Shown: positions 53,674-63,760 of the stretch, piece by piece
How the letters are laid out: every line of letters starts with the position of its first letter
Numbering within the stretch: the stretch's first letter is position 1
NCBI RefSeq assembly: GCF_014673215.1
Contig: NZ_JACWMS010000001.1
Location: 992,001 to 1,056,000, forward strand
Origin: Gordonia hankookensis
GTDB taxonomy: Bacteria; Actinomycetota; Actinomycetes; Mycobacteriales; Mycobacteriaceae
Direction: 5' to 3'
Length of the DNA stretch: 64,000 nt
The notes under the pieces: model-generated
What the model was told of the DNA's origin: nothing
Databases searched by the model: none
The model's input: the letters and a program-made list of their open reading frames with translations, nothing else
Program-made: the position numbers and the translations under genes

Positions 53674-55010
53674 CGGCGTCGGATGCTCACGGGGAGCTTG
53701 TCTTTGGGCACGGGAAGGGAGCTGTAGTCCATCGGCATCGTATAGGTCTCCGGCACCGACCACTCGTGATCGCGTACCAGATGATGCAGGATCGTCTTGA
53801 TCTCCATCTGGCCAAAATACAGGCCGATGCACTTGTGCACGCCACCACCGAACGGCATCCACGCCATCCGGTGGCCCTTGTCCTCGGCGCGGCCCGCCGA
53901 GAAGCGCTCGGGATCGAACATGTCCGGGTTGGTGAAGAACTCGGGGTCCCGGTGATTGGTGAGCTGCGGCACCGAGACGAAGCTCCCCTTCGGGACGAAG
54001 TATCCCTGGACCGAGGTGTCCTTGATCGCCATCCGCGGCTGCGCGGGCACCGGCGGACACATCCGCAGGGATTCCTTCATCACTGCGTCGATGACCGTGA
54101 GCTTGCCGAGGTCGTCATAGCCGAGCTCGCTGTCGAGTTCCATCGACTGCTCGTACGCCTTCTGTTGCCACTCGGGCGCTTTCGCCATCCGGTAGGCCAT
54201 CTGCGTCAGCGTGATGGTCGACGTGTCGTGGGCGGCCATCAACACGAAGATCATGTGGTTGACCACGTCCTCGTCTGTGAAGCGATCGCCGTCGTCGCTC
54301 TCGGCATGGCAGAGCACCGAGAACAGGTCCGGCGTCTCACGCGCTCGTTTGGCCGGGATGTTCTCGTAGAAGAACTCCTCGAGGACCTTGCGAGACCGCA
54401 GCCCCTTCCACCATCGGCCGCCGGGAACCGGCTTGCGCACGTAGGCGACTCCTGCACGGACTGTCTCGATGAAGGCCTTGTTGAGCCTGTCCGCATCGTG
54501 TTTGGGCAGTTCGACGCCGAGGAAGACCTCGAGGGCGACGTCGAGCGTCAGCTCCTTGAACTCGCTGAACAGCTTCACATCGCCGGTGGGAAAACGCTCG
54601 ATCCGATCGGCGATCATCGGCGCCATCTCCTGCATGTAACCCTTGAGCGCCGACGGGGTGAACGCCTGTTGGAGGATGTGCCGGTGATGCCGGTGCTCGT
54701 CGAAATCGAGCAGCATGATGCCGCGATTGAAGAAGGGGCCGATGAAGTAGCTCCAGGCGGGACCGTTGGCGAAGGCCTTATCGCGGTTCATGAGGATTTC
54801 GTCGGCGGCCCTCGGACCAGACGCGATCACCATCTGGATACCCAGCGCATTGAGCCCGGACACCTGGCCGAACCGTGCCAGCCGGTCGTCGCCGAACGCA
54901 AACGGATCACGGCGCATGGACATCATCTCGAGGATTCCGTTGCGGTCGGCGCACGGCACCTCGAGCAGGTCGCTGCCGGCCGGGGACTTCGCGAACACCG
55001 TCGTTGTCAT
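53670..55010 (-). CDS. Cytochrome P450 (CYP136-like context)
   Basis: A 446-residue P450. The haem-binding loop is FGGGVHKCIGLYFG with the Cys ligand, the ExxR motif is KESLR and the I-helix oxygen-activation motif is MAAHDTST. ATG 55010 has GGAG 7 nt upstream; GTG 55031 is an alternative. Being soluble and lacking a reductase domain, it needs a ferredoxin and reductase, such as that at 48447-49661. It heads a P450-TetR-SDR operon like the CYP136 locus of mycobacteria. CYP136 substrates are unknown; a lipid or terpenoid is likely. Confidence 0.9.
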   Translation of the reverse strand: MTTTVFAKSPAGSDLLEVPCADRNGILEMMSMRRDPFAFGDDRLARFGQVSGLNALGIQMVIASGPRAADEILMNRDKAFANGPAWSYFIGPFFNRGIMLLDFDEHRHHRHILQQAFTPSALKGYMQEMAPMIADRIERFPTGDVKLFSEFKELTLDVALEVFLGVELPKHDADRLNKAFIETVRAGVAYVRKPVPGGRWWKGLRSRKVLEEFFYENIPAKRARETPDLFSVLCHAESDDGDRFTDEDVVNHMIFVLMAAHDTSTITLTQMAYRMAKAPEWQQKAYEQSMELDSELGYDDLGKLTVIDAVMKESLRMCPPVPAQPRMAIKDTSVQGYFVPKGSFVSVPQLTNHRDPEFFTNPDMFDPERFSAGRAEDKGHRMAWMPFGGGVHKCIGLYFGQMEIKTILHHLVRDHEWSVPETYTMPMDYSSLPVPKDKLPVSIRRR

Positions 55011-55075
55011 GCCACGTCTCCTCACACCCACAGATCAGGCACAGATTGTGACCCCGATCGCGTTCAGTCGAACCA

Positions 55076-55101
55076 TTGGAACAGAATATCGAAAATGTTT
55101 C
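55076..55101. promoter_or_regulatory. TTGGAAC operator-like site upstream of the P450 gene
   Basis: TTGGAACAGAAT (55076-55087) has a partial inverted match, TGTTTC, ending at 55101 (GGAACA-N12-TGTTTC). It lies 66 bp upstream of the P450 start and partly inside the gap after menC. The same TTGGAAC half-site recurs twice at 56122-56151. Confidence 0.5.
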
Positions 55102-56096
55102 TAGTCCCGGCCGCGCCCGGGGCCCCGGGCGGACAGCAATGCATGACAACGGACCAGGCGGTCGCGCCACCACTGCTCACGCGGCCCGTCGGCCAACGGC
55201 ACGCCACTCCGATCGATGATGTGTTCGGGCCCGAACCAGCGCGTGGTGACCGCCCCTTCGGTCGGCAGGAACGGCACGGCCACATCGGCACCGAAGAGAG
55301 CGCCGGTGCCGAGCCCACAGGCATGGTCGAGGGTCGGCAGGGCGGCCGCCGCAGCCACTCCCGCAGCGATGCCCACCGCCGAGTCGAGCGCCGACGACAC
55401 CACGACGGGCAGACCGATCGAGTCGGCGATCTCCAGCGTCGCCCGCATCCCACCGAGGGGCGCGACCTTGACGATGGCCACGTCGGCGGCATCGGCGGCG
55501 ACCACCCGATAGGGATCGGCCGCCTTCCGGATCGATTCGTCCGCGGCGATCGGGACGTCGACGGCACGGCGAACCTCGGCGAGTTCCTCCACGGTTGCAC
55601 ACGGCTGTTCCACGTACTCGACTTCGCCGATCGCCCGGATCGCCCGGATCGCCTCGGCAACAGTCCATTTGCCGTTTGCATCGACCCGCACCCGGGCCAC
55701 CCCGGCGCGGGCGGCGGCCACCCGCGCGACGTCGTCGTCGAGCGTCTGCCCGGGTTCGGCGACCTTGACCTTCGCGGTCGAGGCCCCTGGATAGCGAGCC
55801 AGAATGCCTGCGACCTCGAGCGCCGGCACCGCAGGCACGGTCGCATTGACGGCGATCACGTTGCGGACCCGCGGTGGCGGCCCCTGGTAGGCCGCCTCGA
55901 TCCCGGCCGCGAGCCAGGCCGACGCTTCGTCGTCGTCGTACTCCACGAACGGACCGAACTCCCCCCACCCGGCGGGCCCGGCGAACACCATCGTCTCGCG
56001 CACGGTGAGGCCGCGGAACCGCGTGCGCATCGGCAATCGGACCACCATTGCCGTGGCGAGCAGGTCGGCCGTTGTGGGCAGTGCGTTCCCGGACAT
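55101..56096 (-). CDS. menC: o-Succinylbenzoate synthase MenC
   Basis: A 331-residue enolase-superfamily enzyme of the actinobacterial MenC type (short, lacking part of the capping domain). Catalytic features are KVKVAEPG (Lys pair), RVDANGKW, EQPC, ADESI and IVKVAPLGGM, followed by SSALDSAVGIAAG. It dehydrates SHCHC to o-succinylbenzoate in menaquinone synthesis. AAGGG lies 7 nt before ATG 56096. It is far from other men genes in this window and shares an operator-like repeat with the divergent MpaB-family gene. A dipeptide epimerase role is less likely given the motifs. Confidence 0.88.
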   Translation of the reverse strand: MSGNALPTTADLLATAMVVRLPMRTRFRGLTVRETMVFAGPAGWGEFGPFVEYDDDEASAWLAAGIEAAYQGPPPRVRNVIAVNATVPAVPALEVAGILARYPGASTAKVKVAEPGQTLDDDVARVAAARAGVARVRVDANGKWTVAEAIRAIRAIGEVEYVEQPCATVEELAEVRRAVDVPIAADESIRKAADPYRVVAADAADVAIVKVAPLGGMRATLEIADSIGLPVVVSSALDSAVGIAAGVAAAAALPTLDHACGLGTGALFGADVAVPFLPTEGAVTTRWFGPEHIIDRSGVPLADGPREQWWRDRLVRCHALLSARGPGRGRD

Positions 56097-56121
56097 CACC
56101 GGTCCCTTCTCACGAATCCTC

Positions 56122-56151
56122 CTTGGAACAAATCTTTCACTTCGTTCCAAG
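56122..56151. promoter_or_regulatory. Divergent operator, 8-14-8 inverted repeat
   Basis: CTTGGAAC (56122-56129) and GTTCCAAG (56144-56151) are perfect inverted arms with a 14 bp spacer, their centres two helical turns apart. The site lies between menC (start 56096) and the MpaB-family gene (start 56170), overlapping both promoter regions. Its half-site equals that upstream of the P450. Confidence 0.65.
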
Positions 56152-56169
56152 CTGGGTTAGTCTCCTCCC

Positions 56170-57105
56170 ATGTCAGTCAATCAGGACTACGAGCAGTCGA
56201 TCCGTGAGGCCGAACCGGTCATCGTCGACGACGCGGCCGATACGGCGCTCCCCTCGCCGCGTCTCGGTGCCGATTCCCTCGTCTGGAAGTTCTACGGCGA
56301 CAGTCGCGGGATCCTCGGCTTCCAGCGTCTGGCCGGCACCGAGAACTGCATCGAACAGCTCGGCCAGGCAGTGCTCGACCACTCCGTCATCTTCGACGAC
56401 TTCCTGGGTCGCGCGCGGCGGACCGGACCACCGGTGATGAAGACCGTCTACAGCACCGAGCCGCAGAAGTGGGGACGGACGGTTCGCGACTTCCACCGCG
56501 ACATCAAGGGCACGATCAGCGACGGATCGCGATATCACGCACTCAATCCCGAGCTGTTCTATTGGGCGCACGCGACGTTCGTCGATCAGGTGCTCTACAT
56601 CACCGACACGTTCATCCGCAGGTTGAGCTACGCCGAGAAGGTCCAGATCTTCGAGGAGAGCAAGATCTGGTACGAGCTCTACGGGGTCAGCGCCCGGAGC
56701 CAGCCACAGACCTACGAGGAGTTCCTCGCCTATTGGGACGACATGCTGAACCGGTTCGTCCCACACAAGACCGTCGTGTACGCCACCGGTTACATCCGCC
56801 AGGGCCTCCCCCGGCCCAAGAAGGTTCCCGCGCCGGTGTGGAGGGTGGCTTCGGCCCCGCTGAACGGATTCATCCGCACCGTCATCGTCGGCACGATCCC
56901 GCAACAGATGCGCGACGTGTGCGGTCTCGAGTGGGATGCCAAACGGGAGAAGCGCTTCCAGCGTTTCGCGGCGGCCATGCGGGCGGTGAATCCGGTGTTC
57001 AACCGACTGCCGCTGAAGTGGCTCTACGTGCCATGGGCCTACCAGGCCTGGCGCGAGATCGGTGTTGACCCACGACCGTTGTACAACAAGAAAGTTTCGT
57101 CGTAG
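56170..57105 (+). CDS. Oxygenase MpaB family protein (DUF2236)
   Basis: A 311-residue helical haem-type protein of the MpaB/latex-clearing (DUF2236) family. Characteristic strings are DSLVWKFYGDSRGIL, RTVRDFHRDIKGTISDGSRYHALNPELFYWAHATFVDQVL (read in parts) and VPHKTVVYATGYIRQGLP. Fungal MpaB cleaves a sesquiterpenoid double bond and bacterial Lcp cleaves rubber, so oxidative cleavage of a terpenoid or lipid is plausible. It is divergent from menC across a 73 bp gap with an 8-14-8 repeat. No signal peptide is evident. Confidence 0.85.
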   Translation: MSVNQDYEQSIREAEPVIVDDAADTALPSPRLGADSLVWKFYGDSRGILGFQRLAGTENCIEQLGQAVLDHSVIFDDFLGRARRTGPPVMKTVYSTEPQKWGRTVRDFHRDIKGTISDGSRYHALNPELFYWAHATFVDQVLYITDTFIRRLSYAEKVQIFEESKIWYELYGVSARSQPQTYEEFLAYWDDMLNRFVPHKTVVYATGYIRQGLPRPKKVPAPVWRVASAPLNGFIRTVIVGTIPQQMRDVCGLEWDAKREKRFQRFAAAMRAVNPVFNRLPLKWLYVPWAYQAWREIGVDPRPLYNKKVSS

Positions 57106-57249
57106 GACGACTCCCCCGGTGACCGGAGGCGCGGCGCGGGCCCGAGGTCGCCGCCGTCGAGCGCCCTGCTGATCGATGGTCCGATCCGCGCGACGCCGGC
57201 TGCCGCCGTCGAGCGGCGAGTTGCTCCGCCCACCAGGGCCGGTCGAGGC

Positions 57250-58005
57250 CTACGGCGACCGGAGGAATTCACCTGCGGCGGAGCCGAAGTCGGCGGTCCG
57301 ATCCCGGTGCACACTGTGTCCGGCGCCGATCACCGTGAATCGCCCGCCGGGGAGCACCTCGCTGAGCGAGCGGAGATGTTGCGGCGGAAGGAAGCTGCGC
57401 CGCCCACCCGAGATGACCAGGGCAGGTGCCGTGACCGCCCGTAGGCGCGTCCACCAGTCCGGGTCGGCGACCTCGAACTGGGTCGAGACCTCGGTGGCCA
57501 CCCGCCGGTCGAATCGGATGATGGGAACCGGATTGCGCACGGCCCAGCCCAGACCACGTACGCGTTCGCCGAGAGATGCCGCGACGACGATGTTCTCGTC
57601 GAGATCGTGTTGATCGCGCGGCATCGGCGGGATCTCCTCGAGGACGATGCGCCGCACGCGGTTCGGCACATCCATCGCCAACCTGAGCGCGGAGTGCGCC
57701 CCGAGCGAATGCGCGACCACGTCGGCCACGTCGATGTCGAGGTCATCGAGGACGAATCTCAGGTCGTCGCGGAAGTCGTCGAGCCGGTAGGTGGCGGCGT
57801 GCCCGCTGCGGCCGTGACCGCGGAGGTCGACAGAGACAACCGACCTGCCCTCACGTCGTAGCGCCCTGGCGAACGTGCGCCAGGTGCTGTGGTCACCGGC
57901 CATCCCGTGCACCAGCACGACGGGCGGACGATCGGGGTCGACCCCGGCGACCCGGACATGGAGTGCGAGGTCCCCCGAAGCGGTCGGTCGATGCAACACG
58001 CGCAT
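57250..58005 (-). CDS. Alpha/beta hydrolase
   Basis: A 251-residue alpha/beta hydrolase. The oxyanion motif is LVHGMAGDHSTW, the nucleophile elbow is VAHSLGAHS, and the terminal His is in VIGAGHSVHRD; the acid residue probably lies near SGGRRSFLPP. The strand VSVDLRGHGRSGHA is typical of esterases and C-C hydrolases of this fold. ATG 58005 was chosen by length; the frame is open to 58092. It converges with the MpaB-family gene and lies 55 bp after the secreted esterase gene. Confidence 0.83.
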   Translation of the reverse strand: MRVLHRPTASGDLALHVRVAGVDPDRPPVVLVHGMAGDHSTWRTFARALRREGRSVVSVDLRGHGRSGHAATYRLDDFRDDLRFVLDDLDIDVADVVAHSLGAHSALRLAMDVPNRVRRIVLEEIPPMPRDQHDLDENIVVAASLGERVRGLGWAVRNPVPIIRFDRRVATEVSTQFEVADPDWWTRLRAVTAPALVISGGRRSFLPPQHLRSLSEVLPGGRFTVIGAGHSVHRDRTADFGSAAGEFLRSP

Positions 58006-58060
58006 GCCATCGAGGGTAATGAGCGGTGCTGCCGCCGAGATTCCGGGTGCTGTCGGCGGA

Positions 58061-59029
58061 TCAGTCGCGGAACCAGCCGCTCTTCTTCGCACGCATCACC
58101 ATGTCCTGCCAGTAACCCCACTGATGGGTACCGAGCGCCGGATAGTCGGTCGTGATCCGCACGCCCGCAATCGCCGCCCCGACCTCGAACGTGCGGGTCT
58201 GCGCGAGCGAGATGACCTCGAGCGGGGTGCCCTTGATGGATCCGATCGCATCGGTGTTGTACTTCCCCCACACACCCGATGCCGCGCCCACCCGGATGTG
58301 CATCCCACGCATCCGGGGGATCTGGACGAGGGCGTCGTTGCGGACCCACCGCTCGTTCCACGGCAGACCCCACATGGCGTCGGCGCTGAACGGACCGACC
58401 CCCGCGGCCATCCCGGCGTCGATCAGCGCCAGCCGCACCGCTTCCCGCATGGTCGGCGCAGACAGATTGAGGAAACCCGACATCGAGAAGACATGGGAGA
58501 TCCGCTTCCGGTGGTATGCACCGTAGATCATCGCCGCGTTGCCGCCCATCGAGATACCCATCACGGCATACTTACCCCGCGGCCCCACCGCGAGACCGCG
58601 CGCATCCAGCTCTCTCACAATGGTGTTCAGGCGACACGTCCACCGATACCGGTATTTGATCCTGTTTCCCGGGCTGGCGGCATTCCAGTCGGTGTAGAAG
58701 CTCGCCAGTCCGCCGACCGGTTCCACCACGTTCACGCCGGTGTTGGCGATCCGCTGGATTCGCGTCTCATGGCGCCAACCGCTCTCGTCGTTCGTCGCCC
58801 GAAGCCCATCGAGCGCGATCACCGTCTTGTAGTTGCCCCATCTGGTCCACATGTCCACCGGCGTCGAGGGCATCCCGCAGCCCGACACGTAGAAACGACC
58901 GAAGGAGGCCGCGTTCGCGGTTCCCGCAGCGACCACTCCCGTCCCGGCAGCCGCGGCGAGCGCGAGCAGAAACACGAGGAAGCGTCGCCGCGCGACGGCA
59001 AAGCGCCCGCGGTCGGTGAGAACTGGCAC
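58061..59029 (-). CDS. Secreted mycolyltransferase/esterase-D family protein
   Basis: About 322 residues from GTG 59029. The N-terminus is a signal peptide with an arginine cluster (ARRRFLVFLLALAAAAGTG) ending at TANA, possibly Tat-type. The mature part begins with FYVSGCGMPSTPVDMWTRWG, and the nucleophile elbow is VMGISMGGNAAMIYGAYH, as in antigen-85-like mycolyl and corynomycolyl transferases and S-formylglutathione-hydrolase-like esterases. The His near the end is in ALGTHQWGYWQDMV. These enzymes move mycolic acids onto trehalose or arabinogalactan. GTG 59089 is an alternative start; neither has a clear ribosome binding site. Confidence 0.83.
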   Translation of the reverse strand: MPVLTDRGRFAVARRRFLVFLLALAAAAGTGVVAAGTANAASFGRFYVSGCGMPSTPVDMWTRWGNYKTVIALDGLRATNDESGWRHETRIQRIANTGVNVVEPVGGLASFYTDWNAASPGNRIKYRYRWTCRLNTIVRELDARGLAVGPRGKYAVMGISMGGNAAMIYGAYHRKRISHVFSMSGFLNLSAPTMREAVRLALIDAGMAAGVGPFSADAMWGLPWNERWVRNDALVQIPRMRGMHIRVGAASGVWGKYNTDAIGSIKGTPLEVISLAQTRTFEVGAAIAGVRITTDYPALGTHQWGYWQDMVMRAKKSGWFRD

Positions 59030-59270
59030 CGCAGCACCGTAATTCGCCCACACCGGCGATCGCCATGGTTGTGACCACAGCTCCCACACATTGCAATCAC
59101 GGTGTTACCAAAGTGACGCATGTGGCCCGTGTTACTCGCTTTTGTGCCCGCACAGCGGACCGATGAACGCCATGGATATTTCTGGTCGTTCAGACTTCGC
59201 GCCTGCGGACTCGGTGGCACACTTTCGCCTCAGAGATGAGCCGCCGGAGCTCACCGGTGAGAGGATCGCG

Positions 59271-60134
59271 ATGGACGAGGCAGCGAACGCGAAGGTGGGA
59301 GTCAGCCGTCGGACGTTTCTCACGACGTCGGCCGCGATCGGCCTCGGCGCCACGGTGGCGACGAGCACCGGGGTGCGATCGGCCTCGGCCGCACCTTTGG
59401 GCACCGGCTCGGCGATGGTGGGCGGTGGCCCACCCCCTCCGCCGCCGGGATGCGGGAGCGTCAATTCCGGCGACTTCCTGTGGAAGTCGGTGAAGGACGC
59501 GACCGTCGCGAACCCGGGAGCCGGGAATCGTGTGGTCGAGCCCCAACCACAGCCGACAACAGCGTTCACGCAGCTCTACGCGGTTCGCCACGGCGGTGAC
59601 AAGCCTTCCTCGGCATTCGACCAACTGCTGGTGCCGACCCGCCGGATCTCGGGCATCGAGTGCGAGACCCTCTGGCAACCGGACATGCTGAACCTGTGGA
59701 AATACGCGTGGATCGAAGCCACCGGCGTTCTCCCGACAGCGGAGGAGAACATCGTCGTCGGCGTCAACTCGCAAAAGGCTCGCAGACTGAACCAGCTACA
59801 CATTCATCTGTCCCGGTTGTACGCAGGCACCCGTAAGTCCTTGGACGGGGTCGGGGGCCTACCGACCCAGCTCGCGGACTGGACCAAGCCGAAGGCGAAC
59901 GTCGAACTGGCGATCGACGACCCCAATCGCACGTCCGCGCATTTCCGCGTCGTTCACCTCGACGCACTCCTGCCCAACCTCTTCGCCACCCTCCATCAGG
60001 CGGTCGGCGCGAAGGGGATGGCCGCGCAGATGATCGCGGTGACCAAGGCGCCCAAGGGTTTTTACGTGATCAGCAGCGAGAGCGGTTTGCCGCACGGGGG
60101 GACGAGCACCTGTGACGGCCTGTTCCACATGTGA
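59271..60134 (+). CDS. CDP-diacylglycerol diphosphatase, Tat-exported
   Basis: A 287-residue CDP-diacylglycerol pyrophosphatase (Cdh family), which splits CDP-diacylglycerol to phosphatidate and CMP. The HIT-like site is NQLHIHLSRL, and ENIVVGVNSQKARRLNQLHIH matches the family core. The N-terminus has a twin-arginine signal (SRRTFL, residues ~14-19, then a hydrophobic stretch ending SASAAP), so the mature enzyme is exported folded. A short proline run (GGGPPPPPPGCGS) links signal and domain. ATG 59271 has GAGAGG 6 nt upstream; upstream ATGs at 59163 and 59172 would place the Tat motif too far in. Confidence 0.87.
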   Translation: MDEAANAKVGVSRRTFLTTSAAIGLGATVATSTGVRSASAAPLGTGSAMVGGGPPPPPPGCGSVNSGDFLWKSVKDATVANPGAGNRVVEPQPQPTTAFTQLYAVRHGGDKPSSAFDQLLVPTRRISGIECETLWQPDMLNLWKYAWIEATGVLPTAEENIVVGVNSQKARRLNQLHIHLSRLYAGTRKSLDGVGGLPTQLADWTKPKANVELAIDDPNRTSAHFRVVHLDALLPNLFATLHQAVGAKGMAAQMIAVTKAPKGFYVISSESGLPHGGTSTCDGLFHM

Positions 60135-60193
60135 TCGGACCGACCGCCGTCCCGACCGGGTCATAGGTTCTGATGAGCAGCGCAGACGACGAA

Positions 60194-60223
60194 GGCGCCC
60201 GGTCACTTTCGTGACCGGGCGCC
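60194..60223. terminator. Strong hairpin terminator between cdh-like gene and tuf
   Basis: A 13-bp perfect stem, GGCGCCCGGTCAC (60194-60206) with GTGACCGGGCGCC (60211-60223), and a TTTC loop. It lies between convergent genes, 36 bp after the tuf stop and 59 bp after the diphosphatase stop, so it can serve both. Confidence 0.85.
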
Positions 60224-60259
60224 CTCGTGTGTTCGTCTAGATCAAGGTGAGTGACAGGG

Positions 60260-61450
60260 TCACTTGTTGATCTTGGTGACGCGGCCGGCACCGACGGTGC
60301 GGCCACCCTCGCGGATCGCGAAGCGCAGGCCCTCGTCCATGGCGACCGGCTGGATGAGCTTGACGCTCATCTCGGTGTTGTCGCCCGGCATGACCATCTC
60401 GGTGCCCTCGGGGAGGGTCACGACGCCGGTCACGTCCGTGGTGCGGAAGTAGAACTGCGGACGGTAGTTGTTGAAGAACGGGGTGTGACGACCACCCTCG
60501 TCCTTGCTCAGGATGTATGCCTGGCCCTCGAACTCCGTGTGCGGAGTCGTGGTGCCGGGCTTCACGATGACCTGACCGCGCTCGACGTCCTCACGCTTGA
60601 GGCCGCGCAGCAGCAGACCGGCGTTGTCGCCCGCCTGTGCCGAGTCGAGCAGCTTGTGGAACATCTCGATACCGGTGACGGTGGTCTTGGTGGACTTGTC
60701 GCGGATGCCGACGATCTCGACTTCCTCGTTCACGTTGACCTCGCCGCGCTCCACGCGACCGGTGACCACGGTGCCGCGGCCGGTGATGGTGAAGACGTCC
60801 TCGACGGGCATCAGGAACGGCTTCTCGGTCTCGCGGACCGGATCCGGGATCGACTCGTCGACAGCAGCCATGAGCTCCTCGACCGACTTGGTCCACTCGG
60901 CGTCGCCCTCGAGCGCCTTCAGCGCCGAGACCTTGACCACCGGGGCCTCCTCGTCGAACTCCTGGGCGGCCAGCAGTTCGCGGACCTCCATCTCGACGAG
61001 CTCGATGATCTCATCGTCGTCGACCATGTCGGCCTTGTTCAGGGCGACCAGGATGTAGGGCACACCGACCTGGCGGGCCAGCAGCACGTGCTCGCGGGTC
61101 TGCGGCATCGGACCGTCGGTGGCGGCGACCACGAGGATCGCGCCGTCCATCTGAGCCGCACCGGTGATCATGTTCTTGATGTAGTCCGCGTGACCGGGAG
61201 CGTCGACGTGCGCATAGTGACGCTTCTCGGTCTCGTACTCCACGTGCGAGATGTTGATCGTGATACCACGAGCCTTCTCTTCCGGAGCCTTGTCGATCTG
61301 ATCGAACGCGAAGCTCTGGTTGAGTTCCGGGTACTTGTCGTGCAGCACCTTGGTGATGGCCGCGGTCAGCGTGGTCTTGCCGTGGTCGACGTGACCGATG
61401 GTGCCGATGTTCACGTGCGGCTTGGTCCGCTCGAACTTCGCCTTCGCCAC
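60260..61450 (-). CDS. tuf: Elongation factor Tu
   Basis: A 396-residue EF-Tu. G1 is [10 protein letters not shown] (from residue 19), G3 is [13 protein letters not shown]4 is NKAD; domains 2 and 3 are complete and the protein ends AGRVTKINK. It delivers aminoacyl-tRNA to the ribosome. It starts at GTG 61450 with AGGAGG 8 nt upstream. It lies 118 bp after fusA, in the rpsG-fusA-tuf order, and is followed by a strong hairpin. Confidence 0.99.
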   Translation of the reverse strand: MAKAKFERTKPHVNIGTIGHVDHGKTTLTAAITKVLHDKYPELNQSFAFDQIDKAPEEKARGITINISHVEYETEKRHYAHVDAPGHADYIKNMITGAAQMDGAILVVAATDGPMPQTREHVLLARQVGVPYILVALNKADMVDDDEIIELVEMEVRELLAAQEFDEEAPVVKVSALKALEGDAEWTKSVEELMAAVDESIPDPVRETEKPFLMPVEDVFTITGRGTVVTGRVERGEVNVNEEVEIVGIRDKSTKTTVTGIEMFHKLLDSAQAGDNAGLLLRGLKREDVERGQVIVKPGTTTPHTEFEGQAYILSKDEGGRHTPFFNNYRPQFYFRTTDVTGVVTLPEGTEMVMPGDNTEMSVKLIQPVAMDEGLRFAIREGGRTVGAGRVTKINK

Positions 61451-61568
61451 TTGATTGTCCTCCTGGACTGTTGTTGCTCTGTTGGGTGGATCCCAACAGC
61501 TCTGTTCGGTTACTTACGTTGTTGCGCCCGCTTGTGATGTGGCCGGCGCGTGTCGCGGGGCGACCGAC

Positions 61569-63674
61569 TTACTCGCCGGTGGCCTTCGCGATGATCTCCT
61601 TCGACACGTTCGCGGGAACTTCCGCGTAGGAGTCGAACACCATGGAGTAGTTTGCCCGGCCCTGGGTCTTCGACCGAAGGTCTCCGATGTAGCCGAACAT
61701 CTCCGACAGCGGCACCTGCGCCTTCACGACACGGGCACCACTGCGCTCCTCCATGGCCTGGATCTGGCCACGGCGGGAGTTCAGGTCGCCGATCACGTCA
61801 CCCATGTAATCCTCCGGAGTCGTGACCTCGACGGCCATGATCGGCTCCAGGATGACCGGGCTCGCCATCCGCGCGGCCTCCTTGAGGGCCTGCGAACCGG
61901 CGATCTTGAAGGCCATCTCCGAGGAGTCGACGTCGTGGTACTGACCGTCGAGCAGGGTGACCTTCAAGTTGACCAGCGGGTAACCGGCGAGCACGCCGTA
62001 CTGCATGGCGTCCTGCGCGCCGGCATCCACGGAGGGGATGTACTCACGCGGAACGCGACCACCGGTGACCGCATTGTCGAACTCGTAGGTGGCGCCGTCC
62101 TCGGCGTCCACCAGCGGCTCGAGCTTGATGATGACCTTGGCGAACTGCCCCGATCCACCGGTCTGCTTCTTGTGGGTGAACTCGTGCTTGTCGACAGCCT
62201 TCTTGATGGTCTCGCGGTAGGCGACCTGCGGCTTGCCCACGTTGGCCTCGACCTTGAACTCCCGCTTCATGCGGTCGACCAGCACGTCGAGGTGCAGCTC
62301 GCCCATACCGCCGATGACGGTCTGGCCGGTCTCGTCGTTGAGCGACACCGTGAAGGTCGGGTCCTCTTCGGCGAGCTTCTGGATCGCAGTACCGAGCTTC
62401 TCCTGGTCGGACTTGGTCTTCGGCTCGATCGAGACGTTGATGACCGGGTCCGGGAAGCTCATCGACTCGAGCACGATCGGCGCATTCGAATCGCACAGGG
62501 TGTCGCCCGTGGTGGTGTCCTTCAGGCCGATCATCGCGTAGATGTGACCGGCCCAGGCCTCGTCGACCGGGTTCTCCTTGTTGGCATGCATCTGGAAGAG
62601 CTTGCCGATGCGCTCCTTCTTGCCCTTGGTGGCGTTGAGCACCTGGGTGCCCGGCGTCACGTGGCCGGAGTACACGCGGACGAAGGTCAGCTTGCCGAAG
62701 AACGGGTGAGCCGCGATCTTGAACGCCAGCGCCGAGAACGGCTCTTCCGACGAGGGCTTGCGCGACAGGACCTCTTCCTCGTTGCCCACTGCGTGACCCT
62801 CGACCGAGGGGACGTCGAGCGGCGACGGCAGGTAATCGATCACCGCGTCCAGCATCGGCTGGACACCCTTGTTCTTGAAGGCGGAGCCACAGATCACCGG
62901 GTAGTACTCGCGACCGATGGTCAGCTTGCGGATCGCGCCCTTGATCTCCTCGGTGGTCAGTTCCTCTCCACCGAAGTACTTCTCCAGCAACGCCTCATCG
63001 CTCTCGGCGACGGTCTCCATGAGCTTCTCGCGGTACTCGGCCACCTGGTCGACGAGATCCGCGGGGATCTCCTCGATGGTCGGCTCGGCGCCGATCTCGA
63101 CGGTGCCGCGCCAGGTGATCGCCTTCTGCTCGATCAGGTCGACGATGCCGTCGAAGTTGTCCTCGGCACCGATCGGCAGCTGCAGAACGAGCGGCTTCGC
63201 GCCCAGGCGCTCCTCGATGGTGCGCACGGTGAAGAAGAAATCCGCACCGAGCTTGTCCATCTTGTTGACGAAGCAGATACGCGGGACCTCGTACTTCTCC
63301 GCCTGCCGCCAGACCTGCTCCGACTGCGGCTCGACGCCTTCCTTGCCGTCGAACACGGCGACCGCACCATCGAGAACACGCAGGCTGCGCTCCACCTCGA
63401 CGGTGAAGTCGACGTGCCCGGGGGTGTCGATGATGTTGATCTGGTTGTTGTTCCAGAAGCATGTCACCGCTGCGGAGGTGATGGTGATCCCCCGCTCCTT
63501 CTCCTGCTCCATCCAGTCGGTGGTCGACGCACCGTCGTGGGTCTCACCGATCTTGTAGTTGACACCGGTGTAGAAGAGGATTCGCTCGGTTGCGGTGGTC
63601 TTGCCGGCATCGATGTGGGCCATGATGCCGATGTTGCGAACCTTGTTCAGGTCGCTGAGCACTTCCTGTGCCAC
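61569..63674 (-). CDS. fusA: Elongation factor G
   Basis: A 701-residue EF-G with GTP-binding motifs [24 protein letters not shown] and NKMD, and the remaining domains to the end [19 protein letters not shown]. It drives translocation and, with RRF, ribosome recycling. It starts at GTG 63674 with GAGG 7 nt upstream, 86 bp after rpsG. Confidence 0.99.
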   Translation of the reverse strand: MAQEVLSDLNKVRNIGIMAHIDAGKTTATERILFYTGVNYKIGETHDGASTTDWMEQEKERGITITSAAVTCFWNNNQINIIDTPGHVDFTVEVERSLRVLDGAVAVFDGKEGVEPQSEQVWRQAEKYEVPRICFVNKMDKLGADFFFTVRTIEERLGAKPLVLQLPIGAEDNFDGIVDLIEQKAITWRGTVEIGAEPTIEEIPADLVDQVAEYREKLMETVAESDEALLEKYFGGEELTTEEIKGAIRKLTIGREYYPVICGSAFKNKGVQPMLDAVIDYLPSPLDVPSVEGHAVGNEEEVLSRKPSSEEPFSALAFKIAAHPFFGKLTFVRVYSGHVTPGTQVLNATKGKKERIGKLFQMHANKENPVDEAWAGHIYAMIGLKDTTTGDTLCDSNAPIVLESMSFPDPVINVSIEPKTKSDQEKLGTAIQKLAEEDPTFTVSLNDETGQTVIGGMGELHLDVLVDRMKREFKVEANVGKPQVAYRETIKKAVDKHEFTHKKQTGGSGQFAKVIIKLEPLVDAEDGATYEFDNAVTGGRVPREYIPSVDAGAQDAMQYGVLAGYPLVNLKVTLLDGQYHDVDSSEMAFKIAGSQALKEAARMASPVILEPIMAVEVTTPEDYMGDVIGDLNSRRGQIQAMEERSGARVVKAQVPLSEMFGYIGDLRSKTQGRANYSMVFDSYAEVPANVSKEIIAKATGE

Positions 63675-63760
63675 TTAATTGCCTCGCAATTTCGCTAGAG
63701 CTGAATTGGTTGTGGTGAGCGTCGGGCCGATGATGATCCATCGCCGGCCCGACGACGAGA

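Noticed and set aside
56749..56756. Third KstR-like AACNNGTT site
   Set aside because: It lies inside the MpaB-family coding region and lacks the outer T and A positions.
57150..57215. 14-bp direct repeat GCCGCCGTCGAGCG
   Set aside because: Two copies in a short convergent gap of high-GC sequence; chance or local slippage is enough to explain it.
61455..63698. Long rightward open frame opposite fusA
   Set aside because: It is a mirror of the strongly biased codons of EF-G; no family features.
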